Below are positions 15,470 through 23,950 of a DNA stretch of 39,584 nt, piece by piece. Position numbers and translations under genes: made by a program. The notes beneath the pieces were generated by a model, which ran no database searches, was not told the origin of the DNA, and was given only the letters and a program-made list of their open reading frames with translations. Origin of the DNA: Clostridia bacterium (GTDB lineage Bacteria > Bacillota > Clostridia > Oscillospirales > CAG-272); the NCBI GenBank assembly GCA_017621655.1, contig JAGASS010000029.1:70477-110060 (forward strand), given 5' to 3'. Position 1 is the first letter of the stretch. Each line of letters begins with the position of its first letter.

Positions 15470-16038
15470 CGTTTGCCGCCTGCTAAAATTCGTGATAGAA
15501 CTATGCTGATAACGCATAGAGTGAATGAGCATAAAATCACAAGCGGCACTATCGACGTCGGGTCACTGCTTCCCGATGCGGCACGAAGCGCAACGACGGT
15601 CGTCGGAAATAGGCATGGCGGAGCGCAACCGATCAGCGTAAAGGTGATGAGATCGCTACCTGCCTTGCCGTCTTTGTCAGCACCGAGCTTTTTTGTTGCC
15701 GAAAGCGCAAGCGGAGTTGCCGCGTTTCCGATTCCGAGAATGTTCGCCGCAAGAGATGTCGATATTTCGTTTACACCCTCACCGCTTTTTGCGGTTTTCG
15801 GGAAAACGAGCCGTAATATCGGCGAGAGCAGGCGCGAAAAGGCGTTAAGAATACCGCCGTTTTCCGCGACCTTCATTATTCCGCACCATAGGCACATCAT
15901 CGGAAGCAGCGAAAACGCGACCGTAACGGCACGCGTTCCACCCGAGATCGCCGCCTCGGTCAGTGCATTTGCGTTCCCGGTGAACAGTGCGCAGATGACC
16001 GATATTATAATTATGACGCCTGAAATTTTTATAGCCAT
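15466..16038 (-). CDS. spmA: Spore maturation protein A
   Basis: A 190-residue membrane protein of the SpmA family, close to the Bacillus length of 196. Motifs include MCLWCGIMKVAENGG, FPKTAKSGEGVNEIS, the NILGIGNAATPLAL signature and LIGCAPPCLFPTTVVALR. The chosen start (16036-16038) has AGGGG seven bases upstream and gives the usual N-terminus; an in-frame ATG at 16134 would run through the divergent AbrB-type promoter. It is translationally coupled to spmB. The pair marks the organism as a spore former or a recent descendant of one. Confidence 0.93.
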   Translation of the reverse strand: MAIKISGVIIIISVICALFTGNANALTEAAISGGTRAVTVAFSLLPMMCLWCGIMKVAENGGILNAFSRLLSPILRLVFPKTAKSGEGVNEISTSLAANILGIGNAATPLALSATKKLGADKDGKAGSDLITFTLIGCAPPCLFPTTVVALRAASGSSDPTSIVPLVILCSFTLCVISIVLSRILAGGKR

Positions 16039-16051
16039 AGCTTTGCCCCTA

Positions 16052-16080
16052 TTGACATTTTTGGTACAATATGGTAGAAT
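16052..16080 (+). promoter_or_regulatory. Promoter of the AbrB-type regulator gene
   Basis: TTGACA at 16052-16057, 17 bases, TAGAAT at 16075-16080. It overlaps the upstream region of spmA on the opposite strand, so the two divergent units share control DNA. Confidence 0.8.
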
Positions 16081-16124
16081 AAGGAAAATAAACGCCGTCG
16101 AAATGAGGCGGAGGAGGACGAAAA

Positions 16125-16370
16125 ATGAAATCAACGGGAATAGTTAGACCGATAGACGAGCTTGGAAGAATAGTGCTTCCGAAGGAGCTTCGCAGAAGCA
16201 TGGAGCTTGAAAATAAGGGCGCATCCGTCGAAATATTCGTGGACGACGATAAGATCGTCCTCAAAAAGTATAATCCGTCCTGCGTCTTCTGCGGAAACGC
16301 GTCCGACGTCGTTTACCTCAAGGGTAAGCTCGTTTGCCGCGCTTGCATCAAGGATCTCTCCTCGCTTTAA
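16125..16370 (+). CDS. AbrB/SpoVT-type transition-state regulator with C-terminal zinc ribbon
   Basis: An 81-residue DNA-binding protein. Residues 1-50 form the swapped-hairpin AbrB domain, with the hallmark STGIVRPIDELGRIVLPKEL. The C-terminal half has C-x2-C...C-x2-C (CVFCGN, CRACIK), a small zinc-ribbon-like module. Bacillus AbrB controls stationary-phase and sporulation entry, and the position next to spmAB fits that theme. The start follows GGAGGAGGA and its own consensus promoter. A perfect hairpin terminator follows directly. Confidence 0.9.
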   Translation: MKSTGIVRPIDELGRIVLPKELRRSMELENKGASVEIFVDDDKIVLKKYNPSCVFCGNASDVVYLKGKLVCRACIKDLSSL

Positions 16371-16397
16371 TTCTATTTGATAAACCGAATAAATATG

Positions 16398-16427
16398 AAA
16401 AGAGCAACGGTAAACCGTTGCTCTTTT
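16398..16427. terminator. Bidirectional terminator between AbrB-type and lipoprotein genes
   Basis: A perfect 13-bp inverted repeat AAAAGAGCAACGG / CCGTTGCTCTTTT with a TAAA loop. A- and T-runs on both sides serve the two convergent genes. Confidence 0.92.
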
Positions 16428-16430
16428 ATG

Positions 16431-16465
16431 TTATTCATGATCGTAAGAATACGTCGTGCCGTTGA
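16431..16465. repeat. 35-bp direct repeat, copy in the lipoprotein 3' end
   Basis: Identical to 17528-17562. It encodes the last residues of the lipoprotein (NGTTYSYDHE and stop, minus strand). Confidence 0.9.
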
Positions 16466-17513
16466 CTGTAATGGAATCTACGCGACCAAATGCGGTCGTG
16501 AAAACGATGTTCGGGTCGTTGCTCTCTTCAATTCCGTCATAACGAATTAATTCGTAATCGTTATCGTTATCACCAAAAGTAAAGAAAAGATAACATAAAA
16601 TACCGTTTTTCCTTTTGTAAGTGCACTCGAGCACAATTTCAGCTCCGTAATTCACTTCCACTATACTGCTTTCATCTTCCATTTCGGAAATCAAAATAGA
16701 CTCCGTTAAAGAGATAAAAGAGTCAAGATAATACGATTTATCAACGAGAGTATACATACCATCTTCTACAAAAGCAGATTCGAAAGGAACAACGAGTGAC
16801 CAAGCCGAACTTGATTCAATTATTTCTTCGTTAAAGTTTGATTTTGATATTTTTTCATATGAGTAATAGTAAGCTTTTCGGCTTTTGATGTGATTGAGAA
16901 GTGCGTCTGGTATTACTAAACTATAATTTCCGCGACGGCTTGATCTATTGAAGTCAACATCTTCTATTTCTGTGGCGGCGTTGCAAATGAATGTGTTAAC
17001 GTATGATGTGCTTTTAATGTCATTAAGCGTTTTGGCGTCAATTGATTTTAGAGAAGGGAAAATTAAGGTAGTCAAGCTTTTGGGATAATAATTCGCATCT
17101 AACACGTAATAAGAATCGTATTCTACGAATCCGCTGCAGGTCAGCGTATTTAGATTATCGCAACCCTTGAAACAGTCAAGATACAGCGCTGTCATATAAT
17201 CTGATAAAACTATTTCCTCGACGATAACATTTCCGCCGAACACTTCAGGGCTAAGGTCTACTACCTTTTTGTTATCGACGATAGACGGAATAACGATCTT
17301 CTTTGCGCTGCCGAGATATTTAGTTACGGTAAGACCGTTTTCGTCTGCCTCAAATTCAAAATCTTCGATTGGCGAAGTAGCGGGAGCCTGCTCGATGCCG
17401 TTATTTGAATTTTCGGAGTTACCGGGCTTTTCTTTATTGTCGGAGCTTCCGCAACCCGCAAAAGTGACGGACAAGCAAATCAGGGCGATAAGTAAAGCAA
17501 TAATTTTTTTCAT
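16431..17513 (-). CDS. Lipoprotein with BspA-like leucine-rich repeats
   Basis: A 360-residue predicted lipoprotein: a hydrophobic signal peptide ending in FAGC, with lipidated Cys21, then a Ser/Asn/Pro-rich linker. Residues about 55-180 have LRR_5/BspA-like phrasing (TVTKYLGSAKKIVIPSIV, FKGCDNLNTLTCSGF, PKSLTTLIFPSLKSI). The remaining C-terminal about 180 residues match no family I recognise. It is probably displayed on the outer face of the membrane; BspA-type repeats often mediate binding in gut bacteria. Its last 35 bases are repeated exactly upstream of the gene, pointing to a lost paralogue or recombination. It is AT-richer than the + strand metabolic operon. Confidence 0.75.
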   Translation of the reverse strand: MKKIIALLIALICLSVTFAGCGSSDNKEKPGNSENSNNGIEQAPATSPIEDFEFEADENGLTVTKYLGSAKKIVIPSIVDNKKVVDLSPEVFGGNVIVEEIVLSDYMTALYLDCFKGCDNLNTLTCSGFVEYDSYYVLDANYYPKSLTTLIFPSLKSIDAKTLNDIKSTSYVNTFICNAATEIEDVDFNRSSRRGNYSLVIPDALLNHIKSRKAYYYSYEKISKSNFNEEIIESSSAWSLVVPFESAFVEDGMYTLVDKSYYLDSFISLTESILISEMEDESSIVEVNYGAEIVLECTYKRKNGILCYLFFTFGDNDNDYELIRYDGIEESNDPNIVFTTAFGRVDSITVNGTTYSYDHE

Positions 17514-17527
17514 AGTTTCCTCTATTA

Positions 17528-17563
17528 TTATTCATGATCGTAAGAATACGTCGTGCCGTTGAT
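17528..17563 (-). pseudogene. 3' remnant of a second copy of the LRR lipoprotein gene
   Basis: On the minus strand this reads INGTTYSYDHE then stop, identical over 35 bp to the end of the downstream lipoprotein gene. The similarity ends abruptly on the 5' side. No start, ribosome site or longer frame is attached, so only a gene scar is left. Confidence 0.7.
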
Positions 17564-17621
17564 GCTATGGTTTTTGTTGAAAAACTAATGAATTAAAGCT
17601 GTTAGTGTAATTGATTTAACG

Positions 17622-19205
17622 TTATCTGCGCTTCTTAATGATTAATGTGAAAACAGCACTTGCAATCCCTGCGCCGCATAAAACCGCGGCAACGGCTATA
17701 TTTATAAATACCGTTATCGTGTTGTTCTTCTTACCGCTGCCAATTTTGCTATCGGTCGTAGTGGGAATAGTAACTGACGGTTCGGTAGTATCACTGCCGG
17801 CGGTTGTGTCGTCCGTCGTAGTATTCGTATCAGGTGCGGTCGTGTTCTCTGGTGTCGTCTGATTCTCTGTCGTAGCAGGCGGAAGCTTTGTTATCGCCTC
17901 AGTCTTAGTAGTACCGCAAGAGGTACAGGTATAGGTCTTTACGCCTTCCTCGTCGACAGTCGGGTCCTTCGTTACCTTGCCGCTGTCATATGTATGAGTT
18001 CCCTCGTCTTTTCTTGCTCCGCAGGAGCATTCGTGCCAGTGACCGTTAATATCCTTTTCCCACGTGCTTCCGTAGGAATGAATATGACCGAGAGCCGCCT
18101 TTATAACGTAGCCGCAGGTCGTGCAGGTCTGTGCAGTCGTTTCAGTCGCGGCAGCACCGGGAGTGTGAGATGCTTCGTCCTTCTTCGCACCGCATATTGA
18201 GCAAGCGTGCCAATGCTTCGAGCCGTCCTTTGACCAAGTTGTCTGATAGCTGTGGCTTACGGTACGGGTATAACCGCAGACGTTGCAGGACGTGTCGCAA
18301 GCGTTGTCGTAGCTATGTTCGCAGCCCTTTGTTGTGAAGCTGAAAATATCGCTTTTGTACTCTTTTCCGCTGTTTACTATCCAAATTTGATAATAATATG
18401 TCACGCTTTTTTGAAGCTGACCGCAGTATTTACTTGTTTCAAAGAATAAGCTCTCGATATTATTTCCGGCATATTCAAATCCGTATGCTTCGCTATCGGT
18501 GATTTTCTTCATATTGGTTGTAGTCGTTCCGAAATATATTCCGGCAGAGGCAAACGGAACGCTGATAGCTCCGAACTGACCATGAAGAATAGCCGAAGTT
18601 TCCGTGATATTGTCGGCATATACGTTACAAAATGGAGTTAATACCTTCAATGGTTCAGTGTAGCTATAATAGTTAATTGAGCCGTCAGAATTTGGGTTGT
18701 AGATTCCAAAATGAAGATGAGCACCCGTGGAAACACCCGTGCTGCCGACAGCTCCGATTTTTTTGCCTGTTGCGATTGACGCGCCGGTGGAAATCGAAAC
18801 ACTGCTTAAATGTGCATACATAGCATACTTTCCGTCGGTCTGCTTTATTACGACGTGATATCCGGCACCGATGAAGCCGCAACGAGAGCATTTGTGTGAT
18901 GCAGAAGCTGAAGCAGTCGAAGCGCAGAAAACAGTTCCTCCTTTCGCGGCAACGACTTGAGTTCCCGTACTTGCCGCTATGTCTATCGCCGGGTGAGCGT
19001 CATAGAAATCCGAGGTGTATTGACTGCGGGCAGTGTTTACGTCTATCGGCCACACGTATCCGTCCGAGCCGGTAGATGGCGTTTCCACGGAATCATCGGG
19101 AACATATATGCCTGGCATTTCTATTTCAACAGCATAAGTTTTATGTGTTCCAATAAAGGAGACACATATTATGGATAACAAAAGTAAAGCAAATAGTTTT
19201 TTCAT
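17622..19205 (-). CDS. Secreted M23-family (LytM) peptidase with Cys/His-rich repeats and C-terminal membrane anchor
   Basis: A 527-residue envelope protein. Signal peptide residues 1-25; M23 domain about 45-190 with zinc ligands H71 and D75 (HPAID) and H163/H165 (HLHFG), so the site looks intact. An insertion in the domain adds a C-x2-C pair (HKCSRCGF). Residues about 195-295 resemble a fibronectin-III-like domain. Three Cys/His-rich repeats follow (for example CNVCGYTRTVSHSY and CSICGAKKDEASH), then a Thr-rich linker of about 60 residues. A final transmembrane helix ends in KKRR. It probably cleaves peptidoglycan cross-bridges outside the cell while tethered to the membrane. It starts 38 bases after the AAA+ gene stop on the same strand. 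Confidence 0.85.
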   Translation of the reverse strand: MKKLFALLLLSIICVSFIGTHKTYAVEIEMPGIYVPDDSVETPSTGSDGYVWPIDVNTARSQYTSDFYDAHPAIDIAASTGTQVVAAKGGTVFCASTASASASHKCSRCGFIGAGYHVVIKQTDGKYAMYAHLSSVSISTGASIATGKKIGAVGSTGVSTGAHLHFGIYNPNSDGSINYYSYTEPLKVLTPFCNVYADNITETSAILHGQFGAISVPFASAGIYFGTTTTNMKKITDSEAYGFEYAGNNIESLFFETSKYCGQLQKSVTYYYQIWIVNSGKEYKSDIFSFTTKGCEHSYDNACDTSCNVCGYTRTVSHSYQTTWSKDGSKHWHACSICGAKKDEASHTPGAAATETTAQTCTTCGYVIKAALGHIHSYGSTWEKDINGHWHECSCGARKDEGTHTYDSGKVTKDPTVDEEGVKTYTCTSCGTTKTEAITKLPPATTENQTTPENTTAPDTNTTTDDTTAGSDTTEPSVTIPTTTDSKIGSGKKNNTITVFINIAVAAVLCGAGIASAVFTLIIKKRR

Positions 19206-19243
19206 AAACTTCCCTCGATGTATTTTTGATTATTAAGCAATTA

Positions 19244-20794
19244 TCATATGCTTATTTCTGATACTACAGCTCTTACGTCTTCTTCTTGAATCATAATAAT
19301 ATCGCTTTTTGATACATGATTAAATGTCATGATTCTTGTCGCTTGGTGAGAAATGATTTTTTCAAAGAAATTGCGCACGTCTCTTGCGTTCGCAAAATTT
19401 TCCCCTTTATTTTCTGATAGAAAGGTAAGGTGAGACTTAATAATATTTTGAGCGCCGACATCGACTCGGAATCCATAGTCATCACAAATCTTATAGAATA
19501 TTTTCTCAAGCTCTTCCGCGGTGTAATCCGGAAATTCCATATATTTATTAAATCTGGAACGCAATCCGGGGTTGCTGTCAATAAATTTTACCATGGGTTC
19601 AGTATATCCTGCAACGATTACTACGAGATCGTCACGATTGTCTTCCATCGCTTTCAACAAGGTATCGATTGCTTCTTGCCCGAAATCATTGCCGCTTTTT
19701 GCCAAAGTATAGGCCTCGTCTATGAATAAGATACCGCCCATGGCTTCCTCGATCTTGTTTTTCGTGTTTATCGCGGTTTGTCCGATATAACCAGCTACAA
19801 GATCACTGCGGTCTACTTCAATCATATGTCCTTTGCTCAAAACCCCGATTTCGTGATATATTTTTCCGATTATCCTTGCGACAGTCGTTTTTCCGGTTCC
19901 GGGATTTCCGCTAAAGACTAGGTGCTTTGTAATAGGCAATGCCTTCAGATTATTCTCCAACCTGAGTTTTTGTATTTTGGCAAAATCGGCTAATTCAGTA
20001 ATGTCTTTTTTTATATTGCTAAGACCAATTAACTTGACTAACTCTCTAAACGTGTCTGTCTGGTCTTCTTGCGAAAAATATGATTTGTTTGTATTATCCG
20101 TTGGAGCGTTAAGAAGCCCCTCGATTTTTTGTTTTTCTTCTAAGAGTTCTGATATAGAAATATATGGTGTGTCGTTCTTATCAGATGTGCTATATGGGTT
20201 AAGATCAATGTGAGTGATGATATTTTTCGGTATACTTTCGATGGCCTCGTCGATGTATAATATAGCTTTGTCAGGTTCATTGCATTGAAATGCGTAATAC
20301 TTCGCTAACTTATATGCTAAAAAGCATCTCATTGCGGGAATTGCGATCCAACTAAGCGTACGACCGTCTTTTTGGGGACCATCTTCTTGAGGGGCTTTGA
20401 TTTTATAACGATAAGATGTGCGGATTGTTTCTAATCCTTGAAGTATCGAGTCTTCTGTGTTTATGTTAGAGGAAAGCGCTCCGAATTCTCTGGATAAATA
20501 TGCAAGATTATATCTTCTCGTTTCCTTGTTTTGTTCGGTATCGCATCCGACCTCTGCTAAATCTAACGAACGCTTTATCAACTCGCATCTCTGTTTTAAA
20601 GCATCAAAGGATTTTTCATTCCAAAGTACGGCATATTCTGACAAGCAAAAGCCCAATTCGCGACACAAACGCTGATGATTTGCGTAATTGGGATATTCCT
20701 TTTCCAATAATTCAATAGTAATAAGATAGTTGGCAGCAGTTCGTTCGTCTTTGTAGAATTGTGTGGCGTGCGTTATGTAAGTATCTATATCCAT
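19244..20794 (-). CDS. CbbX/SpoVK/EccA-type AAA+ ATPase with helical N-terminal domain
   Basis: A 516-residue protein. The N-terminal about 230 residues are helical and TPR-like, with no family I can name. The AAA+ core follows: Walker [15 protein letters not shown] (about residues 291-304), [20 protein letters not shown], Walker [14 protein letters not shown] (about residue 355) and the arginine-finger region NPGLRSRF. This is the CbbX/SpoVK family, which also includes EccA of type VII secretion. The enzyme is presumably a cytosolic hexameric remodeller. Its partners are unknown; the adjacent zinc-ribbon membrane protein and secreted peptidase on the same strand are candidates. No ESX/WXG100 or EssC gene is nearby, so a secretion role is only a guess. 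Confidence 0.82.
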   Translation of the reverse strand: MDIDTYITHATQFYKDERTAANYLITIELLEKEYPNYANHQRLCRELGFCLSEYAVLWNEKSFDALKQRCELIKRSLDLAEVGCDTEQNKETRRYNLAYLSREFGALSSNINTEDSILQGLETIRTSYRYKIKAPQEDGPQKDGRTLSWIAIPAMRCFLAYKLAKYYAFQCNEPDKAILYIDEAIESIPKNIITHIDLNPYSTSDKNDTPYISISELLEEKQKIEGLLNAPTDNTNKSYFSQEDQTDTFRELVKLIGLSNIKKDITELADFAKIQKLRLENNLKALPITKHLVFSGNPGTGKTTVARIIGKIYHEIGVLSKGHMIEVDRSDLVAGYIGQTAINTKNKIEEAMGGILFIDEAYTLAKSGNDFGQEAIDTLLKAMEDNRDDLVVIVAGYTEPMVKFIDSNPGLRSRFNKYMEFPDYTAEELEKIFYKICDDYGFRVDVGAQNIIKSHLTFLSENKGENFANARDVRNFFEKIISHQATRIMTFNHVSKSDIIMIQEEDVRAVVSEISI

Positions 20795-20817
20795 AAAATG
20801 AGATTCCTCGCATTTTT

Positions 20818-20852
20818 ACTTACAAAGCCGAGATAATCTCGGCTTTGTAAGT
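20818..20852. repeat. Long perfect hairpin between the zinc-ribbon and AAA+ genes
   Basis: 16-bp arms ACTTACAAAGCCGAGA and TCTCGGCTTTGTAAGT with a TAA centre. A T-run follows on the + strand only (GTGTTTTTAG), whereas both neighbouring genes are on the minus strand. As a terminator it would act on + strand (antisense) transcription. Confidence 0.85.
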
Positions 20853-20856
20853 GTTT

Positions 20857-21411
20857 TTAGTTAAAGCATCTGTTTTTGAGGTCAGCAAGCTCTGCTCTCA
20901 TTTTAGCAAGCTTTTTCTTCCAAGAAAATCCGAAGCACACGAAAACTACAGCACATATTGCGGTGATGGCGATGATACCGCCAAACAAAAACCCTACGGG
21001 ACTGTTCTGACTGTTGATAAACCATACAAGACTGATAATTGCTGCGATAACACCCACTATGAAGAACAAAAGAGGTTGATTTTTGTACTTATTGATCTCC
21101 TCTTCAAGACTCTGAATATTGCGGAATTTCGTTCCGCAGTCATTGCATACCCAGAAGGTCTGGTGATTGTTCGATACGTGCGTACTGGAGAATCTGCCGT
21201 TGCGTGAATGGGTGCTTACTGCTCCGGTAACGCTTGATTCGGTAGTTACCTGTAGATTGTGAGACTTGCAGTTGGGGCAATGAAGTTTTCCGCTTTGAAC
21301 GGGATTGGCAGGTGCCTGCTGGGGAGCTGCGGTACCGATCTTCGTTCCGCACGACGTGCAGAAAGCGGAGCCATCGGGAAGGTTGGTGTTACAGTTGGGG
21401 CAAATAGACAT
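20857..21411 (-). CDS. Zinc-ribbon membrane protein of unknown function
   Basis: A 184-residue protein. An N-terminal zinc ribbon (CPNCNTNLPDGSAFCTSCG) is followed by a second pair of C-x2-C motifs (LHCPNCKSH and WVCNDCGTK). Two transmembrane helices (about 123-142 and 147-170) and a basic, coiled-coil C-terminus (KKKLAKMRAELADLKNR) complete it. The ATG at 21409-21411 begins the ribbon directly and is preferred over one 11 codons upstream, which lies close to the promoter. A consensus minus-strand promoter precedes it. Zinc-ribbon/TM proteins of this plan are common in Clostridia but have no assigned role. Confidence 0.7.
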   Translation of the reverse strand: MSICPNCNTNLPDGSAFCTSCGTKIGTAAPQQAPANPVQSGKLHCPNCKSHNLQVTTESSVTGAVSTHSRNGRFSSTHVSNNHQTFWVCNDCGTKFRNIQSLEEEINKYKNQPLLFFIVGVIAAIISLVWFINSQNSPVGFLFGGIIAITAICAVVFVCFGFSWKKKLAKMRAELADLKNRCFN

Positions 21412-21470
21412 TTTAGTGTCCTCACTTTCAAAGTTTCCCCTCAAATCAACAAAAACCGAGGGTTTATGTC

Positions 21471-21499
21471 ATTATACCCTAAAAGTTTTAGTTTGTCAA
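21471..21499 (-). promoter_or_regulatory. Promoter of the zinc-ribbon gene with palindrome in spacer
   Basis: Minus strand TTGACA (21494-21499), 17 bases, TATAAT (21471-21476). The spacer contains CTAAAAGTTTTAG (21479-21491), a palindrome that the divergent XRE protein could bind. A second short palindrome, ACTGT-AA-ACAGT, lies at 21539-21550 before the XRE gene. Confidence 0.78.
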
Positions 21500-21569
21500 C
21501 CCTAATAGTTTATTTTCAAATACAACTTTATGGGGTAAACTGTAAACAGTATTTAATATAGGAGTTATT

Positions 21570-21887
21570 ATGAACTGGGAAAACGTAGGAAAAAGAATAC
21601 GTAAACAGCGAGAACTTTTAGGGTATACGAGAGAGGCGCTTGCGGAGAAACTTGAGATCACTCCGAAGTTTTGCTCGGACATTGAGCTTGGACTTAAGGG
21701 AATGTCCGTGCCTACGCTTTGCCGAATTTCCGAGGTGCTTGGTCTTTCTGCTGATTATATTCTATATGGGGCAGCCGAAGGGGACAGTCTCGCGCCAATA
21801 ATTGAAACAGTAAGACGATGCCCTGAAGAAAAGCTTCCTTATCTTGAGAACATTGTTCGTACTTTTGTGCGTTCTTGCGAAAAATAA
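21570..21887 (+). CDS. XRE-family helix-turn-helix regulator
   Basis: A 105-residue Cro/CI-type DNA-binding protein with the HTH in VGKRIRKQRELLGYTREALA, EKLEITPKFCSDIELGLKG and MSVPTLCRISEVLGLSADYI. The C-terminal about 35 residues are a short helix for dimerisation. It is read divergently from the zinc-ribbon membrane protein, and the intergenic DNA holds two short palindromes, so local autoregulation and control of the neighbour are plausible. It has a good ribosome site (AGGAG) and a strong terminator at its stop codon. No mobile-element genes are attached. Confidence 0.88.
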   Translation: MNWENVGKRIRKQRELLGYTREALAEKLEITPKFCSDIELGLKGMSVPTLCRISEVLGLSADYILYGAAEGDSLAPIIETVRRCPEEKLPYLENIVRTFVRSCEK

Positions 21888-21914
21888 AAGCTCTCCTTTC
21901 GGAGAGCTTTTTTT
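21887..21914. terminator. Bidirectional terminator between XRE and CapA-like genes
   Basis: Stem AAAGCTCTCC / GGAGAGCTTT with a TTTC loop and an extended T-run on the + strand, plus an A-rich flank serving the minus strand. Confidence 0.9.
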
Positions 21915-23145
21915 ACGGATATGATTTTGACGCCGTCTCGAATACTTCCCAAAATTCCTCTACGGTATTACTGCCGAATTTTACGTCCTTTTTGAGTAGC
22001 TCGGGCGTCAGGTCTGTTAGCAGCATTGCCTGAAAGACCTTTGTTCCGCTTACTCTTTCGACGTGAACGGTCGTCGGAATAAGGGTTGCGTCCTCAACGC
22101 GCGTTACGCCGTTTTCCTTGACTATCGTAAGCGAAGCCATACCGCCGACGTTCTTTTTCACAGACGTCTGGTCTGAAATGAAATTTCCGAGTGAATAATA
22201 ACATAGGGAAGTATTACCGTTATCCGCCTTGACGGTCATCATCGGCTGGACCACGTGCGGATGGTGTCCGATTATTATGTCCGCGCCGCACTCGGTCAAG
22301 AATTTTGCCCAGCTCGTCTGTTGGTAGTTGGGCGTGTGCTGATATTCCGCACCCCAGTGGGGTATTACTACCGTAATATCGGCATTCTTTTCCGCCCAGC
22401 CGAGCATCTGACGGAAATAATCCTTATCGCTCATATCGTTCATTCGCCACCATACCGAATTCGGACGGTTAGTGAGTGCGGTGCAGTTGAGCATTGCGAT
22501 CTTGATACCGTTCTTCTCGATGACTCTCACCTGATAGTAGCTCTTCATCTCGGAATGAATACCGAGTGCCATGACGGACGGGTGCTTTGAGAAGAAATCA
22601 AGAGTGTCGATTATCGGCTGCTCGCCGTTGTCCCACGTGTGATTTGTCGCGAGCGTGAAAACGTCAAAGCCGGCGTTTATCGCCGCTTCACCGATCGCGG
22701 GAGGAGAAGCAAATCTTGGGTAACCTGCGTACTTGCTTGGATCGTAGGTGAACGTGCTTTCCTGATTTATTATAGCAACGTCGGCGGAGCTGACGGTGTC
22801 CTTAATGCGACTGTAAAAGCTATCATAGCCGTGCTTTTTGCCCGACGATATAAGCGAATCGTGAATAAGGTTATCACCGACCGCGATAAGCGTGACTGTG
22901 CTTTTAGTTATCGGCGGCTCTGTTGTAATATCTTCTGCCGTCGTTTCCTCGGTCGAACTTTCGGATTCCGTTGTTTCGGGGGAGGTCGTTTCGGGCAGGG
23001 TAGTTTCGGATTTTGTCGTTTCAGACGACGTAGTTACGGCTTGAGTCGTGTCTTTCGGCTTATCCGATCCGGCGCCAACGCAGGCGGAGAATAAAGCTGA
23101 AAAAATGATCAAAAATGTAATTATCAGCGATGCGGTCTTCTTCAT
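21913..23145 (-). CDS. CapA/PgsA-family metallophosphatase-like lipoprotein
   Basis: A 410-residue predicted lipoprotein: lipobox FSAC with Cys22, then a Thr/Glu/Ser-rich linker (about 30-85), then the PGA_cap (CapA) domain. Motifs are IAVGDNLIHD, IINQESTF, LATNHTWDNGE, VVIPHWGAEYQ, IIIGHHPHVVQP and YYSLGNFISDQ, the calcineurin-like fold seen in CapA/PgsA. CapA takes part in poly-gamma-glutamate synthesis, but isolated members without capBC are common in Clostridia and their substrate is unknown. No capB or capC is near. A consensus promoter with a GGCACGTGCC palindrome lies directly upstream. Confidence 0.86.
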   Translation of the reverse strand: MKKTASLIITFLIIFSALFSACVGAGSDKPKDTTQAVTTSSETTKSETTLPETTSPETTESESSTEETTAEDITTEPPITKSTVTLIAVGDNLIHDSLISSGKKHGYDSFYSRIKDTVSSADVAIINQESTFTYDPSKYAGYPRFASPPAIGEAAINAGFDVFTLATNHTWDNGEQPIIDTLDFFSKHPSVMALGIHSEMKSYYQVRVIEKNGIKIAMLNCTALTNRPNSVWWRMNDMSDKDYFRQMLGWAEKNADITVVIPHWGAEYQHTPNYQQTSWAKFLTECGADIIIGHHPHVVQPMMTVKADNGNTSLCYYSLGNFISDQTSVKKNVGGMASLTIVKENGVTRVEDATLIPTTVHVERVSGTKVFQAMLLTDLTPELLKKDVKFGSNTVEEFWEVFETASKSYP

Positions 23146-23169
23146 TACAGCGCCCCCTTTCGTATGAAA

Positions 23170-23198
23170 ATTATATCACGGCACGTGCCAAATGTCAA
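23170..23198 (-). promoter_or_regulatory. Promoter of the CapA-like gene with GGCACGTGCC operator candidate
   Basis: Minus strand TTGACA (23193-23198), 17 bases, TATAAT (23170-23175). A perfect ten-base palindrome GGCACGTGCC (23180-23189) occupies the spacer. Confidence 0.82.
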
Positions 23199-23236
23199 CG
23201 CCGCAAGGAGTAAATGTAAATTTAACATTTTGCGTA

Positions 23237-23263
23237 TTGACCGACGGGTGGCTTTGTGATAAT
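23237..23263 (+). promoter_or_regulatory. Possible promoter of the HD-hydrolase operon
   Basis: TTGACC at 23237-23242 and an extended -10, TGT-GATAAT (-10 hexamer 23258-23263), with a short 15-base spacer. It lies 30 bases before the ATG at 23294. Confidence 0.4.
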
Positions 23264-23293
23264 ATTTATATAGAAAAAAGTTTTGGAGATAAA

Positions 23294-23950
23294 ATGAAAA
23301 TAACGATAGAACAGATAAAAAACAACCCCTCGATAAAAAGCTATATAAAAAAGGCGGACGAGTCGCTTATTGCCCTCGGCTTTACCGAGCATAGCTTTCC
23401 GCACGTTACGAGGGTCGCGGCGTACGCGAAAAAGATACTTCTTACCCTCGGCTACAGTGAACGCGAGGCAGAGCTTGCCGAGATAGCAGGATATATTCAC
23501 GACATCGGCAACATAATAAACAGAATAGACCACGCGCAAAGCGGCGCTGTCATGGCGTTCCGAATTCTTGATAAAATGGATGCCGATCCCGACGACGTTG
23601 CGACTATTATAACCGCAATAGGAAATCACGATGAGGGAACTGCATTCCCCGTAAACGCCGTTGCCGCCGCGCTTATCCTTGCCGACAAGACCGACGTTCG
23701 CGCAAGCCGAGTCCGCAATACCGACGTTGCCAGCTTCGATATTCACGATAGAGTCAATTACGCCGTTAAGCGCTCGGAGCTTGTTATAGCGGAGGGCGAG
23801 ATAACGCTTGATCTTGATATTGATATTACAATATCGCCCGTTATGGATTATTTTGAGATATTCCTTAACCGTATGCTTCTATGCAGAAAGGCGGCTGAAA
23901 AGCTGAATTGCCGTTTTGCACTTAATATGAACGGCCAGAAAATGATATGA
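23294..23950 (+). CDS. HD-domain phosphohydrolase
   Basis: A 218-residue metal-dependent phosphohydrolase of the HD superfamily. The motifs are FPHVTRVAAYAKKI, then YIHDIGN with H69-D70, then ITAIGNHDEGT and ILADKTDVRASRVR. A C-terminal domain of about 60 residues is beta-rich. The start has TTTTGGAGAT just upstream; an in-frame upstream ATG would put the promoter inside the gene. HD proteins hydrolyse nucleotides or signalling phosphates, and the substrate here is not evident. Its stop overlaps the ATG of the VanY-like gene by four bases, so the two are translationally coupled. Confidence 0.82.
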   Translation: MKITIEQIKNNPSIKSYIKKADESLIALGFTEHSFPHVTRVAAYAKKILLTLGYSEREAELAEIAGYIHDIGNIINRIDHAQSGAVMAFRILDKMDADPDDVATIITAIGNHDEGTAFPVNAVAAALILADKTDVRASRVRNTDVASFDIHDRVNYAVKRSELVIAEGEITLDLDIDITISPVMDYFEIFLNRMLLCRKAAEKLNCRFALNMNGQKMI

